Below, in pieces: positions 45,890-53,486 of a stretch of 64,000 bases of DNA. The translations under genes and the position numbers were made by a program. Below the pieces are notes generated by a model, which saw only the letters and a program-made list of their open reading frames with translations, was not told where the DNA came from and searched no databases. Every line of letters starts with the position of its first letter. The first letter of the stretch is position 1. Source of the stretch: Sipunculus nudus. Its lineage: Eukaryota; Annelida; Sipuncula; Golfingiida; Sipunculidae. The stretch is taken from positions 556,001-620,000 of the forward strand of contig JAPPUL010000076.1 in assembly GCA_026874595.1 (NCBI GenBank), read 5' to 3'.

Positions 45890-48040
45890 TTATATATTTT
45901 TAATCTTGTTGATTTTAGAATTCTCACCAAATAGTAGTATCCAATCGTTTGCTTTAAATTTATAGTTTCCATAAGGGAATATTCTTTTTTCATTATCGTT
46001 TTGCTTGTCATAAGGCAAACCATTTGTCTTAATTAAAATAACTTCAACCTGATAGCGAGTTCTAATATTAATGTCAATAATGGTTTTGTTTATAAAGCTT
46101 TTCGGAACAGGTATTTCTATCATAGAGTAGCCGTCAATGACTTCAAGAGACTCAAGTCTCTTAATAGAGCTTATTCTATTTACCATACCACTAGTAATTT
46201 CTGCTTTAAGCAATTCATTATTGTATGATTTTATTACCTCACTTTTCCAAATAGCCCCAATAATAGATTTATTATCCTTTGAGAATACAGGAAGTTCTTC
46301 GGTATTGGTATCTCCAAATTTACTAAGAACATAGTCAAGAGAGTCATCTTCTTTTACAAAAACAACCTGGTCCTCAATAATATCCTTAGCAATTATGATG
46401 TTTTTCAAATCCTCGAAATCGCTAATAACCTTTTTAAAACTATGTAAAGAGAAAGCTCCAATAATCTCTTTATTCGTATCAATAACAGGAAAGTAAGTTT
46501 TATCACCATTAATAACAATATCCATAATCTCGTTCAAATTCATATTCGCAGGAATGATAGCAGAGCCATATCGCTTCATAACATCTTTGGTTTTTATAGA
46601 TTTTAATATATTAATCTCCTGTCCAGCCTTAATATTAACGCCTTTTCTAATAAGCTTTAAAGTGTATATAGACTCAGGATTTATTCTCTGAGCAACCAAA
46701 GTACTAATAATAGATGATATCATTAAAGGCAAAATTATGTGGTAATTATAACTAGTTAATTCAAATATAATTAAAATAGCAGTGATGGGAGCATGTGTAG
46801 TAGCTGCAACTAAAGCACCCATAGAAACAAGCATAGAGATTATGGGGAAGGCAGTAGTCTCGCCAACAAGAGAAGGGAATAAAGCAGAAAATGCAATCCC
46901 AAATCCACCCCCAAGCATAGCACCAATGAATAAAGAAGGTGCAAAAACGCCACCAGAACCACCAGAACCAAGAGTAAGAGAAGTTGCAATTATCTTTAAA
47001 AGTACAAGTAGAAGCATAAGATGGAAACTCCAGCTTCCAAAGTCAAAGATGTTTATAGAGGATAGAACATTGTCAAAGTCGGTGTTTTGAATGTATTCCA
47101 AAGCCTTATTAATAGCTTCATGACCGGTTCCAAAGATTTGAGGAAACTCAATGCCTATAATGCCAAGTAAAAGACCACCGATAGCGGGTTTAATGTAATT
47201 GGGTATAAACTTAATACCGTCAAAAAAGTCTTCAAACTTGTATAAAGTTTTGCTATAAAGAACAGCAACAAAAGCTGCAACAAAACCAAGTAATAGGTAA
47301 GGTATAAGCTCCTCAAGACTTTGCAATCTATAATCAGTGGGAACTATGAAAGTAGGGAAGTCTCCGCCTGAGAGTTGATTAGAGACGACGGTAGCAACGA
47401 CAGATGATATCACAATCGGACTAAAGTGAGCAACCCCAAACTCTCCAAGAATGATTTCAACAGCAAATATAGCACCAGCAATAGGAGCATTAAAAGTCGC
47501 AGCAATACCAGCCGCACCCCCACAAGCAACTAAAGTTTTGATTTTATCAGAAGGGAGGCGTAAAAACTGTCCTATAGTAGAACCAATAGAAGAGCCGATT
47601 TGTACAATAGGGCCCTCTCGGCCGGTAGAGCCTCCAGAGCCAATACAAATTGAAGCTGATATAGCTTTAACAAATACAATACGTGGTCTAATAATCCCAC
47701 CTCTCTTAACCACAGATTCCATAACCTCAGGAACTCCATGTCCTTTAGCCTCTCTTGCAAAGAGATAGATTATAGGACCAATAATAAGGCCCCCAAGGGC
47801 AGGAATAATTATTAGCCAGTACCACTTTGTTTGCTGATAAGCATTTAATATATCGTGTCCAGAAGCGTTAAAGAATAGGTTTTCAAAGTATAAGATAAGG
47901 AATTGAACAGCGATAGAGCCAAGACCGCCAAGTATACCAACAATTATAGCTGCACTAACCATAAATGTATGTTCAGCACTTTTAGCTTGCTCATAAAGTT
48001 TTTGAAACTGAGAAGAAAGATTTTTAATAGAGTATTTCAT
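45890..48040 (-). CDS. ClC-family chloride channel/transporter with CBS and TrkA-C domains
   Basis: The membrane part (about residues 25-450) has the ClC anion-pathway motifs: GSGGSTGREGPIVQIG with the gating Glu near 140, and GSGGSGGVFAPSLFIGAMLGG. A GTGHEAINK loop lies near 300. Two CBS domains follow (about 480-600), and a TrkA-C/RCK-C-like domain ends the protein (about 630-716, IEIPVPKSFINKTIIDINIR and NDWILLFGENSKI). Such fusions regulate channels by nucleotides or small ligands. Whether it is a Cl-/H+ exchanger or a channel cannot be fixed by eye. It heads a minus-strand run of seven tightly spaced genes. Confidence 0.9.
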   Translation of the reverse strand: MKYSIKNLSSQFQKLYEQAKSAEHTFMVSAAIIVGILGGLGSIAVQFLILYFENLFFNASGHDILNAYQQTKWYWLIIIPALGGLIIGPIIYLFAREAKGHGVPEVMESVVKRGGIIRPRIVFVKAISASICIGSGGSTGREGPIVQIGSSIGSTIGQFLRLPSDKIKTLVACGGAAGIAATFNAPIAGAIFAVEIILGEFGVAHFSPIVISSVVATVVSNQLSGGDFPTFIVPTDYRLQSLEELIPYLLLGFVAAFVAVLYSKTLYKFEDFFDGIKFIPNYIKPAIGGLLLGIIGIEFPQIFGTGHEAINKALEYIQNTDFDNVLSSINIFDFGSWSFHLMLLLVLLKIIATSLTLGSGGSGGVFAPSLFIGAMLGGGFGIAFSALFPSLVGETTAFPIISMLVSMGALVAATTHAPITAILIIFELTSYNYHIILPLMISSIISTLVAQRINPESIYTLKLIRKGVNIKAGQEINILKSIKTKDVMKRYGSAIIPANMNLNEIMDIVINGDKTYFPVIDTNKEIIGAFSLHSFKKVISDFEDLKNIIIAKDIIEDQVVFVKEDDSLDYVLSKFGDTNTEELPVFSKDNKSIIGAIWKSEVIKSYNNELLKAEITSGMVNRISSIKRLESLEVIDGYSMIEIPVPKSFINKTIIDINIRTRYQVEVILIKTNGLPYDKQNDNEKRIFPYGNYKFKANDWILLFGENSKINKIKNI

Positions 48041-48130
48041 TATATTGTCGCAAACCCCAAAAGCCTAAATAACATGTATTTTGCAAGAGAAGATGAAATA
48101 GAAGAAGAGAATAAATGAGGTATATAAAAG

Positions 48131-49426
48131 TTACTTAGAATAGTTAAAAAACTTCTTAAAATCGTCATACTTATATATCCCAGCAGCTTTAGCAACATCA
48201 AACAGATTAAGTAAAATTTTAGCATTATGTACTTCAAGTTTATGACGTAGTAGTTTATTTTTCTCACTAATTATATTCCAAATGCTATCATCCTGTTTTT
48301 GTAAAGCTATGATATCATCGTTAAAATATTTGTCATGGTATATTTTAATATCTTTGAGAAATATTTGAAAGTTTTTTACTTTGAAAAGGTCATTATTCTT
48401 TAAAATAATGCTTTCAAAAGCGAGGAAAGGGATATCCTGTGGATAAGCTTGTTTTTTATTAGCGAAGTTAATGTTTTTGTTATGAGGGATATAGTTGCTG
48501 TTTATAAAGACCAAAGTATCTTCAGAATAGATAACATTTTGATGTTTAACGATAGAAAAAGAGCGTAAAGAGTCATTAACGAATAAAGCTTTATAAAAGA
48601 GTGTATGTTTATTAAGGTCGCTAGGATTTATAATGTCTTTGTTGTCAAACTGCTTACCGTTGTATTTAGAAAAATATTTAAACTTAGTATTATTAGCTTT
48701 AGTATTTAAAAACCCGAGTTTGAATTTGGAAGTAATATTTTTGTGATTTCTTAAGATAATGGATAAAGAGACATTTCTGAAGTTTTTGTTAGTAAAGCCA
48801 ATTCTCATAGAAATCTTTTTGATGTTTTTAGTATTTAAGATGATACCGTTGTTTAAGTTAATGAAGTTGCCCATTTTGTCATGCGGATATATTCTGAAGG
48901 GAGGTTTAATGGAGGCGGAATTGGACTTAGGGGGGAAATGGATGTGGAAGTAAGCGTTTTTTGAGATATGTTTTGGCAAGTTATTTACTTTATTGTTTAT
49001 GCTGGTATTTTGGTTTAGAAAAGGGTTTGGATTATTATGGGGATAATAGTTTATAATCCACTTATCAAAAGATATATCGTTGTGAGTGATAGAGAATTGA
49101 GGAATATTATTATAAAAAGGTTTGAAGAAGAAGTTTTGTAATTTAGGGTTATCTGGGTTTTCATAATAGAGTTTTCTGAAATTGGATTGTGAATATAGCC
49201 TTGAGTTTTCTTTAGAAAGAAGGGAAGGTAGGAAAGTCTTATTATGTTTTTCAAATAAAGAGAAATCGATTAAAGTAGCCTCTATGGGATAAGAGCTATT
49301 TGTTATAAATAAATTAAAGCAATTAAAGCAAATGAGAAAAGATAATTTGATATAAAGATGCTGCCCTTGAAATGGATATTTTGCAAATAGATATTTAATG
49401 ATGTCAAAGAGTTTAAAGTAAATCAT
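48131..49426 (-). CDS. Exported protein of unknown function, possibly a distant FlaA relative
   Basis: There is a hydrophobic N-terminal segment (YIKLSFLICFNCFNLFITNS, about residues 25-43), but only one Met, so the exact start is uncertain. The rest is Asn, Lys, Phe and Ile-rich. Elements such as PFRIYPHDKMGNF, IKKISMRIGFTNKNFRNVSLSII and KNFQIFLKDIKIYHDKYF follow the order of strands in FlaA (basic turn, WVAG-type strand, closing LDDIR-type strand). They do not match closely enough to be sure. The C-terminal 60 residues are helical. The coding strand is unusually poor in G. It is upstream of clc on the same strand, but with 90 bp between. Confidence 0.45.
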   Translation of the reverse strand: MIYFKLFDIIKYLFAKYPFQGQHLYIKLSFLICFNCFNLFITNSSYPIEATLIDFSLFEKHNKTFLPSLLSKENSRLYSQSNFRKLYYENPDNPKLQNFFFKPFYNNIPQFSITHNDISFDKWIINYYPHNNPNPFLNQNTSINNKVNNLPKHISKNAYFHIHFPPKSNSASIKPPFRIYPHDKMGNFINLNNGIILNTKNIKKISMRIGFTNKNFRNVSLSIILRNHKNITSKFKLGFLNTKANNTKFKYFSKYNGKQFDNKDIINPSDLNKHTLFYKALFVNDSLRSFSIVKHQNVIYSEDTLVFINSNYIPHNKNINFANKKQAYPQDIPFLAFESIILKNNDLFKVKNFQIFLKDIKIYHDKYFNDDIIALQKQDDSIWNIISEKNKLLRHKLEVHNAKILLNLFDVAKAAGIYKYDDFKKFFNYSK

Positions 49427-49429
49427 AAA

Positions 49430-49493
49430 AAAAAGTGTTAAAAAGTGCTTGCTAAAAATCTCGGTTTAAAGTTATAATGACGAAACACTTTTT
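49430..49493. repeat. 10-bp inverted repeat bracketing a promoter
   Basis: AAAAAGTGTT (49430-49439) and AACACTTTTT (49484-49493) are perfect inverted arms with a 44-bp spacer that holds the promoter at 49449-49478. The left arm begins 4 bp upstream of the divergent minus-strand gene. This geometry would suit an operator shared by both genes. Confidence 0.6.
49449..49478 (+). promoter_or_regulatory. Promoter of the lipoprotein gene
   Basis: The -10 box TATAAT at 49473-49478 is perfect. TTGCTA at 49449-49454 lies 18 nt upstream and matches the -35 at four positions. The leader before ATG 49582 is about 95 nt and contains two copies of a 16-bp repeat. Confidence 0.5.
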
Positions 49494-49530
49494 AGGTAAA
49501 AAAAATGTGTAAAAAAGAAAAAGGAAGCGA

Positions 49531-49569
49531 GCTTAAAAGGGCAAGAGCTTAAAAGGGCAAGAGCTTAAA
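49531..49569 (+). repeat. 16-bp direct repeat in the lipoprotein leader
   Basis: GCTTAAAAGGGCAAGA occurs at 49531-49546 and 49547-49562, with a partial third copy (GCTTAAA) at 49563-49569. It ends 12 bp before the start codon at 49582. Confidence 0.75.
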
Positions 49570-49581
49570 TAAAGATAAGAG

Positions 49582-50646
49582 ATGAAAAAAGGATTAGTAT
49601 TTATTTTATTATTGCTTATGATGGGCTGTGGAACTAACGAGGGGAATTTTTTTGTAGGGAGGTGGTACGGGGTAGGAGATGATATAATACTTGACTTTGC
49701 AGGGGATAAATTTGTGTTTAGATCTAAAGGGGGAGTTTCACTTGTGCGGAGTAGGGAGGCAAGTAGGCTTTTGAATGTACGAGAGTATAAAATAGAGTGG
49801 GTAGGTGAGGGATTAGGGTTACGTAAAAAGTATAAAGCGGGTGAGAGGATAATTTTCCGGGATGCGGTAACGAATGAAGGAGCTGGTAGTATAGTGATAG
49901 AGGTTCCAAATATAGGGCTTGAAGGTAGATATTATTTTAATAGGGGGGAGTTTGGAGGGAGGCTGGTAAAGTATTATGAGCTTTTAAGGGAGTATGAAAA
50001 GGGTTTATATTTGGGAGGAGGGGAGAGCAGAGGAGGAGGAGTTAAAAATTTAACAAATGCTTATAATCTTGAGGTAGTATTGAATGGTAATGCAAAAAGA
50101 GGTTTTGGTAAAAATAATTTAATAGACGGGAATCTAAGTAGTTATTACGAACATTCAGGTCTTATGGGAACACTTGGTCTTGAGCTGGAGTTTTTCTTTT
50201 CGAGAGGGAGAAAAGGGAGGGAAGGGAAAGAAGAGGAAAAAGGGAAAGAGGGAAAAGAGGGAAAAGAGGGAAGGAGAGAGTTAAGGCACAATTTAAGACT
50301 TAGCGGGATAGGGATAGTTAGCTATCCGGACGTAAGATTGAGTAGGCTAGGTGATGGTAGTGTAGCTTTAAATAATATTAAAGATAGGAAAAAGTACCAC
50401 CGACTAAAGGAAGCAAGGGTATGGTTTTCGCAGGTGGGCTTAATTAGTCTTGGAGGAGGTGTTAGTAGTTTCCAAAGAGATGTAATAGATATGGAACTTG
50501 AAGATAAATCAGGTTTACAAGTAATTTATTTTTTAAAAGATATATATACAAATGGAGTAAAGCTGCGGATAAAAGACATATATCCAGGATATTTAAATAA
50601 TCTTCGTATATATGAGATAATATTTTTCATAAAGGATTTTAATTAA
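49582..50646 (+). CDS. Lipoprotein with discoidin-like domain
   Basis: A lipoprotein signal (FILLLLMMGC, Cys at about 16) is followed by a beta-rich N-terminal part (FVGRWYGVGDDIILDFAGDKF). From about residue 150 there is a galactose-binding or discoidin-like segment of the kind found in spirochaete NADase-type carbohydrate-binding proteins: LTNAYNLEVVLN, then FGKNNLIDGNLSSYYEHSG. A Lys/Glu/Gly insert built from GKEGKEG units (about 210-235) interrupts it. Strands resume with GIGIVSYPDVRL and end GVKLRIKDIYPGYLNNLRIYEI. Ligand binding at the cell surface is inferred from the fold only. A second exported protein gene starts about 35 bp downstream. Confidence 0.55.
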   Translation: MKKGLVFILLLLMMGCGTNEGNFFVGRWYGVGDDIILDFAGDKFVFRSKGGVSLVRSREASRLLNVREYKIEWVGEGLGLRKKYKAGERIIFRDAVTNEGAGSIVIEVPNIGLEGRYYFNRGEFGGRLVKYYELLREYEKGLYLGGGESRGGGVKNLTNAYNLEVVLNGNAKRGFGKNNLIDGNLSSYYEHSGLMGTLGLELEFFFSRGRKGREGKEEEKGKEGKEGKEGRRELRHNLRLSGIGIVSYPDVRLSRLGDGSVALNNIKDRKKYHRLKEARVWFSQVGLISLGGGVSSFQRDVIDMELEDKSGLQVIYFLKDIYTNGVKLRIKDIYPGYLNNLRIYEIIFFIKDFN

Positions 50647-50680
50647 TCTAGTGCTATTGAAATATAATGAGGACAATTTC

Positions 50681-51607
50681 ATGATAAAATGGTTTGTAAA
50701 AGGTTTACTAATGATATTGTTAGTAACAAGTTTGCTTAGTGTAAAGACTATGTCGTATGCAAAGGAAAGCTCGTTACTTTCAATGCGAACTATCGGGTTC
50801 AAAGATATATATCTAGGAAGTAGTAAAGAAAGCACCTTAAAGAAGATAAATAATTATGGACTTGATTATATGTTAAGCGATTTTAAAACAAAGATAGTGA
50901 GTATAGACCCATATTTTTTATTATCAAAAGAGTTTTTATATAAATATACAAAGAATGCAATAAAGTATGCAATAGAGGGAGAAACTTACTATATAAGTCT
51001 AAATGAGCTAGATAGGCTTGGTTCAAATTTCCGAGTCTTAGGAAAGAAAAACAGTTTTGAATTATACTACAGTAAGCTATCAAGTTTTAGTATAGGACAA
51101 ACAGATGGTATAAAGTTAAGCCCGCTTATACGGGATATAAGATTTAGTTTTTATGATGATGCTTTATACAAGATAAATTATCAAGCAAATTTTAGACTTG
51201 ATGAAATAATAAGATATATAGAGGGATTAAAATCGTTATACGGTAAGTTTAGTTTTAGGTTTGATGGTGGTTATGCAGTATTTGAGTTTTCTGATGAAGA
51301 TATATTCATAACGTTTAAGGTATCGAAAGAGACTTATAATAATATAAGTCACATGGAATATGTTGGCTACAAAGAGTTTACAAACCAAAAAGTATATGTA
51401 TCAATATTAAACACAAATCTTAATAATTTGGTTTTAAGATATCAAAATAATGTATATCGAGATATGCTCTATTTATTTAAAAGACAAGCAGATGAGAACT
51501 TAAAAGAGCTTAAGGAAACAATTAAGACTAAAAAGGATGTCCATATAAAAGAGGATACTATAAGGGAAAGAGATAGGTATAAAGACGTAGATGATCTTCT
51601 GGGGTAA
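50681..51607 (+). CDS. Exported protein of unknown function
   Basis: ATG 50681 has GAGG at 50670-50673, about 7-8 nt upstream; the frame is open back to 50651. The product begins with a signal peptide (MIKWFVKGLLMILLVTSLLSVKTMSYA), cleaved near residue 27. The next ~240 residues are mixed alpha/beta: GFKDIYLGSSKESTLKKI, KLSPLIRDIRFSFYDDALYKI, then YGKFSFRFDGGYAVFEF. These strands are reminiscent of spirochaete periplasmic DUF families that sense or bind. The C-terminal 40 residues are a charged helix. I do not recognise a named family. It may be co-transcribed with the lipoprotein gene and is convergent with trxB. Confidence 0.55.
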   Translation: MIKWFVKGLLMILLVTSLLSVKTMSYAKESSLLSMRTIGFKDIYLGSSKESTLKKINNYGLDYMLSDFKTKIVSIDPYFLLSKEFLYKYTKNAIKYAIEGETYYISLNELDRLGSNFRVLGKKNSFELYYSKLSSFSIGQTDGIKLSPLIRDIRFSFYDDALYKINYQANFRLDEIIRYIEGLKSLYGKFSFRFDGGYAVFEFSDEDIFITFKVSKETYNNISHMEYVGYKEFTNQKVYVSILNTNLNNLVLRYQNNVYRDMLYLFKRQADENLKELKETIKTKKDVHIKEDTIRERDRYKDVDDLLG

Positions 51608-51618
51608 TCTTATAAACC

Positions 51619-52575
51619 TTATAAACCTTTAGAAGCAAGCCATCTCTCAGCGTCCAAAGCAGCCATACACCCAGTGCCAGCAGAAGTAACAGCCTGCCTA
51701 TAGTAATCATCAATAACATCACCAGCAGCAAAAACACCTTCAACATTAGTTATAGTCCGAAAAGATTTGCTGAGTTTAATGTAACCGCTATTAGTAAGCT
51801 CTATTTGTCCTTTAATAAATTCAGTAATAGGAGTATGCCCAATAGCAACAAAAAGCCCCCCAACATCAAGCTTAGATGAGCTTCCATCCTTAGTATCTTC
51901 AAGTTCTAAAGACTTTATAAAGTCCTGTCCAACTATCTTAGTAACTTTTTTATTCCAGTGAATAGTAACATTCTTTTTCTGAAAAAGATGTTGTTGCATA
52001 ATATGACTTGCACGAAGTTCCTCTCTTCTATGAATTAAATGAACGGTAGAAGCAAACTTAGTAAGATAAGTAGCTTCTTCCAAAGCAGTATCCCCACCGC
52101 CGACAACGGCAAGTTCCTTACCTTTATAAACAGGCAAAGCGCCATCACAAACGGCACAAGCAGAAACCCCGCCCCCACTTTGAGCAAGCCGAGATTCATT
52201 ATCAATGCCAAGCCAATTAGCCTTAGCACCTGTTGCAATTATAACAGAGTGAGCCTTAACTTCATTGCCCTTACTATCTGTTAGAGTAAAAGGAGAAGAT
52301 GAGAAGTCAACCTTAACAATTGACTCAGTAACAGATCTAACATCAAATCGTTTAGCCTGTTTTTTCATAGTCTCCATAAGGTCAGGCCCACGAATACCCT
52401 CAGGGAATCCAGGAAAGTTGTCAACATCGTTAGTAAACATAAGTTGGCCACCGGGGAGTAAATCTTGAGTAATTTGGCCCTCATAAAGGAAAGGATTTAA
52501 GTTAGCACGAGCAGCATAAATGGAGGCAGTCCAACCTGCGGGTCCAGAGCCGATAATAATAAGTTTTTCAGTCAT
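51619..52575 (-). CDS. trxB: Thioredoxin-disulfide reductase
   Basis: This flavoprotein passes electrons from NADPH to thioredoxin. The FAD-binding loop is IIGSGPAGWTASIYAARANL (residues 7-26), and the redox pair is Cys140-Ala-Val-Cys143. The NADPH motif is VVGGGDTALEEATYL, with HRREELRAS for the 2'-phosphate. The FAD-closing GVFAAGDVIDDYYRQAVTSAGTG is near the C-terminus. At 318 residues it is of the normal low-molecular-weight type. It stands alone on the minus strand between convergent and divergent plus-strand genes; no thioredoxin gene is adjacent. Confidence 0.95.
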   Translation of the reverse strand: MTEKLIIIGSGPAGWTASIYAARANLNPFLYEGQITQDLLPGGQLMFTNDVDNFPGFPEGIRGPDLMETMKKQAKRFDVRSVTESIVKVDFSSSPFTLTDSKGNEVKAHSVIIATGAKANWLGIDNESRLAQSGGGVSACAVCDGALPVYKGKELAVVGGGDTALEEATYLTKFASTVHLIHRREELRASHIMQQHLFQKKNVTIHWNKKVTKIVGQDFIKSLELEDTKDGSSSKLDVGGLFVAIGHTPITEFIKGQIELTNSGYIKLSKSFRTITNVEGVFAAGDVIDDYYRQAVTSAGTGCMAALDAERWLASKGL

Positions 52576-52763
52576 GAATCTATCCTAGGTTTTATTTAAG
52601 ATTTAAGAATATTATTTACTATTTTGGGATAAGAAAATAAGTAATTACTAATTTAATAAAAAAAATAATATAAAAAAAAAGAATTACAAATTCCTAATGT
52701 TTTTTTAATCTAAAGGCTATATTAAGATATATATTTTATTTTGTTATTTTGAGGGAATGGCTT

Positions 52764-53456
52764 ATGGAGTTTGTATGTAGGGGGAAAATGTTATTAAAGA
52801 TAAAGGATTTGCAAAAGGGATATATGGAGGGTTTGGTCGAACGTAAGGTATTGGATGGATGTGCTTTAGAAGTTGCTGAGGGGGAGTTTGTAGTTGTAAC
52901 GGGAGAGAGTGGTAGTGGTAAGAGCACATTGTTAAACTTGATATCAGGAATAGATAAAGCGGATGGAGGGCAGATATGGTTTGGCGGCGAGTTGGTAAGC
53001 AAGATGAAAGACCAAAAGCTAAGTGAGCTTCGTCGGGACAAGATAGGGATAGTATTTCAATTTTTCAATTTGCTACCAGGCCTTAGCGCCCAAGAGAACG
53101 TAATGCTGTCTTTATTGTTTAAAGGTATAAGTTATAAAGATGCATCAGAACGGGCACAGTTTTTGTTAAACGAGGTAGGACTTTTAGGGAAGGAGGGTTC
53201 TTTACCGGATGAGTTATCAGGTGGTGAGATGCAAAGGGTATCAATAGCGCGGGCGTTGTCAACGGAGCCGAAATTGATATTAGCCGATGAGCCAACGGGA
53301 AATTTAGATATAGAAAATAGTTTATTAGTACTTGATATTTTTGAGAAGATGGTGAGCTTACATAAAAGCGCGGTAATATTGGTAACCCACGATGAGAAGA
53401 TATACAAACGAGGAGGTGTTAGTCGTTATAAGCTTTCTTGCGGGAGTCTTTATTAG
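52764..53456 (+). CDS. ABC transporter ATP-binding protein (LolD/MacB type)
   Basis: Walker A is GESGSGKSTLLNL, the Q-loop lies in FQFFNLLPGLSAQENV and the signature is LSGGEMQRVSIARAL. Walker B is LILADEPTGNLD and the switch His is in LVTHDEKIYK. The pattern ADEPTGNLD and the short length are typical of the LolD/MacB/FtsE clade, whose partners are FtsX-type permeases; the next gene is such a permease. Its job may be lipoprotein release or export of an envelope substrate. ATG 52764 has GAGGGA about 8 nt upstream. ATG 52788 (MLLKIKDLQKGY), which has AGGGGG close by, is the more usual family start. Confidence 0.88.
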   Translation: MEFVCRGKMLLKIKDLQKGYMEGLVERKVLDGCALEVAEGEFVVVTGESGSGKSTLLNLISGIDKADGGQIWFGGELVSKMKDQKLSELRRDKIGIVFQFFNLLPGLSAQENVMLSLLFKGISYKDASERAQFLLNEVGLLGKEGSLPDELSGGEMQRVSIARALSTEPKLILADEPTGNLDIENSLLVLDIFEKMVSLHKSAVILVTHDEKIYKRGGVSRYKLSCGSLY

Positions 53457-53486
53457 TTATTTTGTTATGGAAGCAGGTATTATTAA

